Shown in pieces: positions 5,918 through 11,471 of a stretch of 11,471 nucleotides of DNA. Positions within the stretch are counted from its first letter, which is position 1. Each line of letters starts with the position of its first letter. Source of the DNA: an uncultured Alphaproteobacteria bacterium (GTDB lineage: Bacteria; Pseudomonadota; Alphaproteobacteria; Caulobacterales; Caulobacteraceae); the NCBI GenBank assembly GCA_903933475.1, contig CAIZKE010000078.1, forward strand, positions 1 to 11,471. Reading direction: 5' to 3'. Both the position numbers and the translations under genes were made by a program. The notes under the pieces are model-generated. The model worked only from the letters and a program-made list of their open reading frames with translations. It did not search any database and was not told the origin of the DNA.

Positions 5918-7672
5918 TCAAGATTGGGCGTTGCTCTCAGCCTGGAGCTTCTTGGGTCTGGGGCCCGCCCATTCCTGGATCTGCTGGTCCTGCCTTAGGC
6001 GTAGCCTGCGCCATTCCAGCCCAGAGAATATGTCGTCGAGATCGCCACCGCCATGCAGCGGTAGTGCTGCGGCAGATTCCTGTCGGAACCTCTGGGATAG
6101 CGCGTCGTCCGATTCCCAAGCCTGACGCCACCACTCCTTGATCCCGATCTGAGCTTCCTGAAGAGCGGCAGGGGCCGGCAGCCGCGCACCCTTGTTACGA
6201 TTTGCTTGCCTGCTAGCCGGCAGCAGGTTCCAGAGGTCGCCACAGGGCCATGCGGACCAGGGCAAGCAGTGGTCAATGTCGAAGGCGTCCCGCTTCAGGC
6301 GACTCCCTGTCCAGACGCAACGGATCGTCTCCCCACGGTCCAGACGCTGAATCGCGACCATACGGGCGAGGCGGGTGTCCCTTTCCGGGTCGAGCCAGCG
6401 AAGGCCCGCCTCGACTTCCCCTGGCTCAAGCTTGCGCCCCATCCGCACGGCGAAGCCTTCGACCAGTCGCGCCCATTCACTGACGAGGACCGGTTCCACC
6501 CAGGCTCCCAGTCTCTGCAGGGTCCGCCAGATCGGCCCCGGGACGCCCAGGGTCCCAAACGACCGCAGGGTGTCTCCATCGAGGATGATCTCACCGTTGA
6601 ACCCAAGGGGCTTGGCGGGTCTGGCGATGAAGACCTGAGCGTCGGAGTTCGGGTAGCGCGTGAATTGGGCGGGCTTGGTGGAGATGGTATTCCCGGCGTC
6701 AACCAGGGCCTTCGCCAGCGTCGCTGCCCTCTCCCCTGAGAAGGTCGACCCGATCCTCAGGTCCTGCCCAGCGATGCCTTCTGCCAGGAGGCGCCGAAAG
6801 GCGTCCTTGGCGAAACCCAGCCCGTTGGCGCCCTGGTTTCCGGGGAGTTGGGGCAGGCCCGCCGCCGCCAGGGGCAGGTACATCCGGAGCCAGTTGAGCG
6901 CCACAGCCCCAAGCGGCAGGTCCACGATATCCTCGTCGGGACGCTCGACCGCCAGGGCGGGCGCGGCGTCGGCGATCCGGGCGACAGCGCGAAGCAGGCC
7001 AAGCTTGTAGGTCGCGGACTTAACATCATTCAGGATGATGCCCCTGAGCAGGGGCAGGGTGCCGGCCCCATCGTCGGGCAGGGACAGGACGAAGGTCGTC
7101 CAGGTGATGGCTGTCCGCCCCTGGAGGTCGGGGTTCGAGCCGATCCGGACCATGTTCAGCCCGTGGGCCCGAGCGTAGCTTTCGACCTCGCCCCGGGAGA
7201 CCGGCCACATGGGCCTGTCGCTTTCGCCGGAACCATCCCGGACGGAGATGAGCAGGACGCCGCCTGGCTTCAGGAGGGTGACTATCTTCCGAAAGGCCCG
7301 CGGCCGGTCTTCGGGCGTCACGTGCATCAGGACGCCGCTCAGTAGGATGACGTCAAAGGCGAGGCCGAGCCGATGGGTGGCAGAAAGGGATGGCAGCCTG
7401 TCGTCAACCCAACGGATCAGGGGGTCAGGATGCAGGCTCTGGCCCGCCACCCGCATGCCAGGGGAGGGTTCGACCGCGATGACCTCAAAACCCCTTCGCC
7501 GCAGCCAGGCCGCATCGCGCCCGGATCCTGCGCCGATGTCGAGGGCCAGCCTTTCCGCCCCTTCCGGCAGGCAGTCGAGGAACTGGGCGTGGACCGTCTC
7601 CGGGTCGAGTTGCTCATACTGGTGCACAAAGACGGCGGCGCGTTCATCATATCCGCGAACAGGATCGGTCAT
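5918..7672 (-). CDS. SAM-dependent methyltransferase fused to C-terminal HNH endonuclease
   Basis: A 584-residue protein. Residues 1-200 are a class I methyltransferase: YDERAAVF start, motif I DIGAGSGRDAAWL (45-57), acidic Glu68 after strand 2, FDVILLSGVLMHV (106-118) and LLKPGGVLLISVRDG (133-147). It has none of the DNA methyltransferase signatures (N/D/S-PPY/F or PCQ). Residues 205-440 form a middle region of unknown function, including LNDVKSATYKLGLLRAVARI and GLGFAKDAFRRL. Residues 450-500 are an HNH nuclease: CVWTG, DIDHCLPW with Asp467-His468, NLLPASRQANRNKG with Asn482, Asn491 and Asn493. Fusion of a modifying domain with a nuclease suggests a single-gene defence or toxin-like device, but the substrate is unknown. 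The base composition is visibly less GC-rich than the flanks. The ribosome site is poor (GGAA touching the ATG), so the start is moderately certain. Confidence 0.87.
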   Translation of the reverse strand: MTDPVRGYDERAAVFVHQYEQLDPETVHAQFLDCLPEGAERLALDIGAGSGRDAAWLRRRGFEVIAVEPSPGMRVAGQSLHPDPLIRWVDDRLPSLSATHRLGLAFDVILLSGVLMHVTPEDRPRAFRKIVTLLKPGGVLLISVRDGSGESDRPMWPVSRGEVESYARAHGLNMVRIGSNPDLQGRTAITWTTFVLSLPDDGAGTLPLLRGIILNDVKSATYKLGLLRAVARIADAAPALAVERPDEDIVDLPLGAVALNWLRMYLPLAAAGLPQLPGNQGANGLGFAKDAFRRLLAEGIAGQDLRIGSTFSGERAATLAKALVDAGNTISTKPAQFTRYPNSDAQVFIARPAKPLGFNGEIILDGDTLRSFGTLGVPGPIWRTLQRLGAWVEPVLVSEWARLVEGFAVRMGRKLEPGEVEAGLRWLDPERDTRLARMVAIQRLDRGETIRCVWTGSRLKRDAFDIDHCLPWSAWPCGDLWNLLPASRQANRNKGARLPAPAALQEAQIGIKEWWRQAWESDDALSQRFRQESAAALPLHGGGDLDDIFSGLEWRRLRLRQDQQIQEWAGPRPKKLQAESNAQS

Positions 7673-7701
7673 TTCCAGCCAGGCCCGCCAGTTTCGAGGC
7701 C

Positions 7702-7730
7702 AGTCTAGGCGAGGCGACGGGTGCCTCCAA
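7702..7730 (-). promoter_or_regulatory. putative promoter of the methyltransferase-HNH gene
   Basis: Read leftward: TTGGAG (bases 7730-7725), a 17-base spacer, then TAGACT (7707-7702). This is a fair match to a -35/-10 pair. The start would fall near 7695, giving a leader of about 23 bases before the ATG at 7672. It implies transcription of the gene by itself. Confidence 0.38.
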
Positions 7731-7783
7731 TCCCTCGCCCGCTATCTGCCACCAGGCCGCCCCCCTTTCTCCACCGATCCCCC

Positions 7784-7814
7784 GAACTGCGCTAGGATTG
7801 GGACCGGGCAGTTC
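7784..7814. promoter_or_regulatory. inverted repeat around the -10 region of the sulfatase-like gene
   Basis: GAACTGC (7784-7790), 17 bases, then GCAGTTC (7808-7814): perfect 7-base arms. The spacer begins with GCTAGGAT (7791-7798), which resembles the alphaproteobacterial -10 box, and the right arm abuts the ribosome site (GGAAGGGG at 7816-7823). It may be an operator or a hairpin in the 5' end of the message. No clear -35 was seen. Confidence 0.33.
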
Positions 7815-7828
7815 AGGAAGGGGTTTTC

Positions 7829-9529
7829 ATGCGCAGTTTCGACGCCGATCCGGCACAGGTTGGCACGGGCCCCCTCGGCCAGAGGGCGCACCTTCGCCAC
7901 ATCGACCATTCCGCCCGGCTGGAGCGCCGGCTGCACGCGGTGCGGCCGGGGGTCTGGACCCTGGTGGGCAATGGCCTGTCCAACCAGACCTTCATCGAGG
8001 GGCCGCAGGGCCTGATCGCCATCGACACGGGCGAGAGCGTGGAGGAGATGCGCACGGCCCTGGCCGAGGTGCGGGCCCACACCTCCGCGCCCCTGGCGGC
8101 GGTGCTCTACAGCCACTTTCACTACATCGGCGGCACGAAGGCGGCCCTGGACGACGCGGGCCGTGCCGACCTGCCCATACTGGGGCATGAGCGCATCCCC
8201 CTGAACCTGGCCCGCACCTCCGGCGAGATCGGTCCGGCCTATTCCCGGGGCCTGATCCACCAGTTCGGTCTGCGCCTGCCCCCCGAGGGGCCCGACGCCC
8301 TGGTCAACGAGGGCCTGGGCCTGAACTTCCGCAATCCCGAGCACACACCCTTCACCCCCGGCTATGTTCCGCCCACGGAGTTCTTCCGGGGCGGCGAGCG
8401 GCTGACCCTGGCGGGGCTGACGGTGGAGATCCACCACGCCCCCTCCGACGCCGACGACAGCGTCACCTTCTGGTTCCCCGAGCTTGGAACCTGCGTCCAG
8501 AACCTGGTCTGGCCGACCCTGTTCAACGTCTTTGCTATCCGCGGCGAGGAATACCGTGACCCCCAAGTCCTGCTGGCCGGGATCGACCACATTCTCTCTC
8601 TGGGGGCGGAGCATCTGGTGGGTGCCCACGGCCCGCCAATCTCGGGCGCCGCCGAGATCGCCGCCCGGGTGACCCGCTATCGCGACTCCATCCAGTTCCT
8701 CTGGGACCAGACCGTCCGCGGCCTGAACCGGGGCCTGACCGCCGACGCCCTGGCCCACCAGGTGCGCCTGCCGGCGGCCTGCGACGACGACTACCTGACC
8801 AGCGAGTTCTACGGCGTGGCCGAGCACCACGTGCGCCAGATCGCCGCCGGCCTGCGCGGCTGGTTCGACGGCGAGCCAGGCAAGCTCTTCGTCCTGCCCC
8901 CGACCGAGCGGGCGCATCGCCTGGTGGAGGGCTTCGGCGGGGCCGATGCCGTGCGCGCCCAGGCGACGGCGGCCAAGGCGTCGGGCGACCTGCGCTGGGC
9001 CCTGGAGCTGGCGTCCTGGCTGGTTGGGCGGCCCGAAGCGGCGGCCGGTGACCGGGCCCTGCTGGCGGGCGTCCTGCGCGCCCTCGCCCAGGGGACCTCG
9101 GCGGCCAATATCCGCAACTGGTGCCTGACCCGGGCCCTGGAGCTGGAGGGTGCCCTGGACCTGTCGCGGGTGGCCGAGCACCGGCTACGCCCGGCCCAGC
9201 TGGCGGGGCGGCCCCCGCGGGAGGCCCTGCACGTCCTGAGGGTCATGATCGACCCCGACCGGGCCGAGGGGATCGACCACCATGTCCGTTTCGATTTCCC
9301 GGACGCCGAGCCCGCCGGCCTGCATGTGCGCAACGGCGTCAGCGTCGCCACGGATGGGTCGGGCGCGGGGGCCTCGGTTGCCGTGACCTGGGCCGACCTC
9401 GTCAGGGCCCTGTGCGGCCAGGTCCGGCTGTCCGAACTGGAGGCCTCGGGCGCGGCCCTCCTGTCCGGCGATGTCGACCTCACCCGCCAGGCCCTGGCGG
9501 CCTTCGACCTTCCGGGCCTGGGGCGCTGA
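7829..9529 (+). CDS. alkyl-sulfatase (SdsA1/YjcS)-like MBL-fold protein with altered metal site
   Basis: A 566-residue protein with the three-part architecture of linear alkyl sulfatases. Residues 36-290 are a metallo-beta-lactamase fold (GVWTLVGNGLSNQTFIEG, GLIAIDTGE). Residues 293-445 are the dimerisation domain (LWDQTVRGLNRG, DDDYLTSEFYGVAEHHVRQI, LRGWFDGEPGKLFVLPP). Residues 455-566 are an SCP2-like C-terminal domain. The canonical HxHxDHxGG is HFHYIGG (96-102): His96 and His98 remain but the Asp-His pair is missing. The acidic ligands normally found after the second lobe are not evident (PSDADDSV, VQNLVWPTLFN), while His267 in GAHGPP is kept. Sulfatase activity is therefore doubtful. No signal peptide is present, unlike secreted SdsA1. 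The start has AGGAAGGGG five bases upstream. It converges with a lipoprotein gene, 9 bases between stops. Confidence 0.87.
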   Translation: MRSFDADPAQVGTGPLGQRAHLRHIDHSARLERRLHAVRPGVWTLVGNGLSNQTFIEGPQGLIAIDTGESVEEMRTALAEVRAHTSAPLAAVLYSHFHYIGGTKAALDDAGRADLPILGHERIPLNLARTSGEIGPAYSRGLIHQFGLRLPPEGPDALVNEGLGLNFRNPEHTPFTPGYVPPTEFFRGGERLTLAGLTVEIHHAPSDADDSVTFWFPELGTCVQNLVWPTLFNVFAIRGEEYRDPQVLLAGIDHILSLGAEHLVGAHGPPISGAAEIAARVTRYRDSIQFLWDQTVRGLNRGLTADALAHQVRLPAACDDDYLTSEFYGVAEHHVRQIAAGLRGWFDGEPGKLFVLPPTERAHRLVEGFGGADAVRAQATAAKASGDLRWALELASWLVGRPEAAAGDRALLAGVLRALAQGTSAANIRNWCLTRALELEGALDLSRVAEHRLRPAQLAGRPPREALHVLRVMIDPDRAEGIDHHVRFDFPDAEPAGLHVRNGVSVATDGSGAGASVAVTWADLVRALCGQVRLSELEASGAALLSGDVDLTRQALAAFDLPGLGR

Positions 9530-9545
9530 GCCGGCGCCTCAGCCC
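9521..9545. terminator. hairpin shared by two converging stop codons
   Basis: CTGAG (9526-9530) pairs with CTCAG (9538-9542) across a 7-base loop, with GGG (9521-9523) and CCC (9543-9545) able to extend the stem past a two-base bulge. GGCGC and GCGCC offer a competing pairing. It covers both stop codons and could slow transcription from both sides. It has no T-run on either strand, so classical intrinsic termination is not shown. Confidence 0.28.
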
Positions 9546-10030
9546 TTCACCGGATAGAGCTCCGCGCATCGGGTCCAGGTGTCGAACGGAGGCTTACGGG
9601 CCTCGTAGTCCTGGCGAACCCGTTCCTTCTGGGCCTCATTCAGGACCGTGGGGAGAGGCTTAAGCCCCGAAACCTCCAACGCCCAGGCGCTCCCGCGCTG
9701 CTCCTCGGCGATGACGGTGGGGTCCTCCAGCTCCGCGAGGGACTGCAAGCCCCTCGCCCGCGCAAAGTCATGGTCCCGGTCTGCGAGAGAGACGACCGAA
9801 GCCCGCGCCAGGTCGCTGTCCAGGCCGAAGGCCAGGGCGAGGATGTTCATGACCGCGTTCTGGACGCCCAGGCAGTAGGCGTCGGAAGGCTCGCCTTCCT
9901 TCCCCGCGACGCCACTTGCGCCACCGCTCCCGGCCTGGACCTGCGGTGTCGCCGCCTCGGCTGTCACCGGCGCCCCGGGGTTACAGCCGGCCAGGACCAG
10001 GGCGGCCAGGAGGAGGGGGGTGATGCGCAT
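9539..10030 (-). CDS. small lipoprotein, first (intact) member of a tandem paralogous family
   Basis: A 163-residue protein with a type II signal peptide: MRITPLLLAALVLAGC, lipobox LAGC with Cys16 as the lipidated residue. A low-complexity Ala/Gly/Ser/Pro linker runs to about residue 48. The folded part has AYCLGVQNAV (Cys53), a helical centre with RARGLQSLAELEDP (91-104), and ends PPFDTWTRCAELYP (Cys155). Cys53 and Cys155 are shared with the neighbouring paralogue and may form a disulfide in the envelope. The family is not one I recognise. The start at 10030 is chosen because GGAG lies at 10038-10041 with 7 bases spacing and the signal peptide begins there; an upstream in-frame ATG at 10066 would add a poor Arg-rich extension. 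A -35-like TTGACC (10093-10088 leftward) lies upstream, without a clear -10. Confidence 0.85.
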   Translation of the reverse strand: MRITPLLLAALVLAGCNPGAPVTAEAATPQVQAGSGGASGVAGKEGEPSDAYCLGVQNAVMNILALAFGLDSDLARASVVSLADRDHDFARARGLQSLAELEDPTVIAEEQRGSAWALEVSGLKPLPTVLNEAQKERVRQDYEARKPPFDTWTRCAELYPVKG

Positions 10031-10168
10031 TCGGAAACTCCAAGCCGGACGCTTCCGGCGATCCATGCCGCCCGCGAAACCTGATTAGGTCAAGACCCCG
10101 ACGCCAGGCCCGCCAGCCCACGGGGGTTTCCGGCCAGCCCGGCCCCGGCGGCTGATCGACGGCCCGCG

Positions 10169-10666
10169 TCACCCGCCGGCCGGATAGGACTTCCTGCACT
10201 GCGCCCAGGAATCGAAGGGCGGCGCGCCCACCTTGAGGTTCGCGCCCAGCTTCTCGCGCTCTGGCCCGGTGAGCACCTGGACGACGCCCGCCATACTTGC
10301 GACCTGCGCAAAGGCCCAGCGGGTCCCGCGATCGATCTCCCCGAAGAGCGCCGGGTCCGCCGTTTCCAGATCGTCCAGCGATTGGACGCCCTTTGCGGAG
10401 AGGAGGCTCGCTTCCCGTAGCTCGAGGTAGGTCATCGCATCCTTGAAGACCTCGCTGTCCGGACCCACGGCCTGGGCGATCATGGGGGCGAGGACGGCGG
10501 TTACCCCCAGGCAGTAGCCTTCCGTCAGCTTGCCGGCGTTCGCCTGAACGATGGCTGCGCGGCCGAGGTCGGTCGCGGAGGACGCCGCCGCCGGCTGTGC
10601 GTCGGGCGCTCCCGGGCTACAGCCTGCACAGACCAGTCCGGCGAGGATGAGGGGAAGGACTCGCAT
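10169..10666 (-). CDS. small lipoprotein, second (intact) member of the tandem family
   Basis: A 165-residue paralogue of the gene to its left. The signal peptide is MRVLPLILAGLVCAGC with Cys16 as the lipid site; position -3 of the lipobox is Cys13 instead of the usual Leu, which is unusual. A linker is followed by EGYCLGVTAVLA (Cys52), SAKGVQSLDDLETADP (90-105) and GAPPFDSWAQCRKSYP (Cys157). YCLGV, G(L/V)QSL and PPFDxWxxC are in the same order and at nearly the same distances as in the first paralogue, so common descent is clear. The function is unknown. The start at 10666 has AGGAG at 10674-10678 with 7 bases spacing; a longer in-frame start at 10738 has no signal-like N-terminus. The 138 bases separating it from the first paralogue suggest separate promoters or one loose transcript. 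Confidence 0.87.
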   Translation of the reverse strand: MRVLPLILAGLVCAGCSPGAPDAQPAAASSATDLGRAAIVQANAGKLTEGYCLGVTAVLAPMIAQAVGPDSEVFKDAMTYLELREASLLSAKGVQSLDDLETADPALFGEIDRGTRWAFAQVASMAGVVQVLTGPEREKLGANLKVGAPPFDSWAQCRKSYPAGG

Positions 10667-11294
10667 CGGATGGCTCCTGTCGCATGGCGTCCGTCGCCCC
10701 GCATCGGCCGGTTCCGCCATCGCCAAGGCCCAACCCAAAGTAGGTCCAATCCTGGGGTGAGTAAAGCCAGGCGGCGCCTCGGTTCTTGAGCGGAAAGGCC
10801 ACAGTGCAGGCGATCCAGTCGTCGAACAGCGGCGCGCCCGCCTTGAAGCTGGCCCCGAGCGGCCCCGCCTCGGGGATCCTATCGGTCAGGGCACCCAAGG
10901 TCAGGTAGTGGTCCGACAGTGAAGACGTGGTTCTTCACCTCGCGCTGGAAGGCGGCGTCGCCGCTCCGTACGCGTTCATCCGGAAGGCAGGGTTCTCGCA
11001 GCCGCCGGCGCCGCAGGACCTCTTGGTTTCGGCGCTGGGGTGGATCCGCTGCAGGTCGAACTCCTCGATCGCGCCAGAGGGGCTCTTGCCCTTCCGGACG
11101 ACCTCCGCGGCCGAAACGCCCCCGGCGGGCCCGGACGCGCAGCGGGCTTTGATGCCCGCCACGTCTTCGCGTATCAGGGCCGGCGGGAATTCGGGGACCT
11201 TTGCCGCCGCGGGAGCTGGCGCTGCCGGCGTGGTGGCCTCCAAGCTGCAACCAGCCAGGACACGGGCGGTGAGGATGAGGGGCAGGGTGCGCAT
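10617..11294 (-). pseudogene. third lipoprotein of the family, broken by frameshifts
   Basis: The ATG at 11294 opens MRTLPLILTARVLAGC (lipobox LAGC), like both paralogues, but Arg11 interrupts the hydrophobic core. This frame continues as KARCASG and CGAGGCENPAFRMNAYG, then stops at 10935. A second frame resumes just before that stop with GDAAFQREVKNHVFTV. A third frame, open from 10934, gives SDHYLTLGALTDRIPEAG and then FKAGAPLFDDWIACTVAFPL, matching the paralogues' C-terminal GAPPFDSWAQC. A single ancestral reading joining the three frames needs two shifts, near 10968 and near 10917. The last frame does not stop at the expected place and runs to 10617, overlapping the start of the second paralogue. 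There is no good ribosome site at 11294. Sequencing indels are an alternative to decay. A database might list 10935-11294 alone as a 119-residue protein. Confidence 0.62.
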
Positions 11295-11373
11295 GGACCG
11301 GGACTGCGCAGAGATCGTGTGCTGGGCAGAGCGCAGACCAGCGCCCGGCAGCGGGATAGGGCGCGCAAGGTTG

Positions 11374-11471
11374 ATGAATCGTCGCTTTCCGCCGTCCTCC
11401 TTCCTGCCCGCAGCCGGGTTCTGCCTCCTCCTTGTCCTGGCTGGGCCGGTCCTGGCCGATCCCTGCCGCGC
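11374..11471 (+). CDS. N-terminus of an exported protein, cut by the window end
   Basis: ATG 11374 opens a frame that runs to the window end, 33 residues counting the last incomplete codon. It begins MNRRFPPSSFLPAAG, then a hydrophobic stretch (FCLLLVLAGPVLA), then DPCRA. This is a standard Sec signal peptide: basic n-region, Leu/Val-rich core and an AxA-like cleavage site (VLA before Asp-Pro-Cys). AAGG lies close upstream (11367-11370), and an in-frame TTG at 11371 adjoins the ATG. The mature protein begins with a Cys-containing segment. The DPCRA-type start resembles some small secreted nuclease-like proteins I have seen in this group, but too little is visible to name it. It is divergent from the broken lipoprotein gene, with 79 bases between them. 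Confidence 0.6.
   Translation, partial: MNRRFPPSSFLPAAGFCLLLVLAGPVLADPCR

Noticed and set aside
5365..5920. Idea that tRNA-Gly is the attachment site of an integrated element carrying the methyltransferase-HNH gene.
   Set aside because: No integrase, no second copy of the tRNA 3' end and no direct repeats were seen, and an apparently native DUF6481 gene lies between them.
5192..5921. Leftward frames reading GEAIRTPD or RRFERPTP across the tRNA.
   Set aside because: These peptides are the well-known artefact of translating the antisense strand of a tRNA T arm and anticodon region; not genes.
7742..9181. Long leftward frame of 479 codons across the sulfatase-like gene.
   Set aside because: It is an antisense shadow of a clearly homologous protein, with composition (Gln, Gly, Arg, Ala) typical of such shadows.
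11306..11342. GCGCAGA direct repeat and GCTGG/CCAGC dyad in the 11295-11373 divergent region.
   Set aside because: The arms are only 5-7 bases with arbitrary spacing in GC-rich DNA; not distinguishable from chance.
1..11471. CRISPR arrays, insertion sequences, rRNA genes, phage structural genes.
   Set aside because: None seen: no spaced direct repeats, transposase motifs, rRNA signatures or phage-like proteins on either strand.

Overview
The window looks like a stretch of an alphaproteobacterial chromosome, most likely Caulobacterales (Caulobacter, Phenylobacterium or Brevundimonas type). The reasons are the very GC-rich coding DNA with strong third-position G/C bias, a thioredoxin-TPR chaperedoxin that keeps a CGPC active site, a Trm112-like protein with a single cysteine, a ProXp-ala editing enzyme, and two small families (DUF6065, DUF6481) that I associate with this group. 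No taxonomic search was possible.

Left part (1-5285). A TetR-type regulator, cut by the left edge, is read leftward and stands head-to-head with a UbiH/Coq6-type FAD monooxygenase read rightward. The monooxygenase meets a leftward cluster tail-to-tail with 7 bases between the stop codons. In transcription order this cluster is a ProXp-ala-like Ala-tRNA(Pro) deacylase, the chaperedoxin CnoX, a stand-alone Lon N-terminal (LAN) domain protein and a Trm112-like protein. The last three are tightly packed and probably translationally coupled, and all four fit a role in translation quality or proteostasis. Divergent from the cluster lies a rightward DUF6065 gene.

Middle (5286-9529). A tRNA-Gly(GCC) gene with an encoded CCA end is followed by a small, charged, helical DUF6481 protein. 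Facing it is the most unusual gene of the window: a 584-residue protein joining a class I SAM-dependent methyltransferase domain, a conserved-looking middle region and a C-terminal HNH nuclease. Its base composition is visibly less GC-rich than its neighbours, so it looks like an accessory, possibly defence-related gene. It is divergent from a large SdsA1/alkyl-sulfatase-type protein in which the metallo-beta-lactamase HxHxDH motif has lost its Asp-His pair.

Right part (9539-11471). Three leftward tandem lipoprotein genes form a paralogous family (signal peptide with lipobox, YCLGV motif, C-terminal FDxWxxC motif). The first two are intact. The third, farthest right, is broken by apparent frameshifts and has an arginine in the middle of its signal peptide. 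At the right edge a rightward gene begins with a clean signal peptide and is cut by the window end.

Many other long open frames exist, but they are shadows of these genes caused by the GC-rich third codon positions. I saw no CRISPR array, insertion sequence, rRNA or replication origin. No gene-free stretch exceeds 300 bases; the longest is the 264-base divergent region 574-837.
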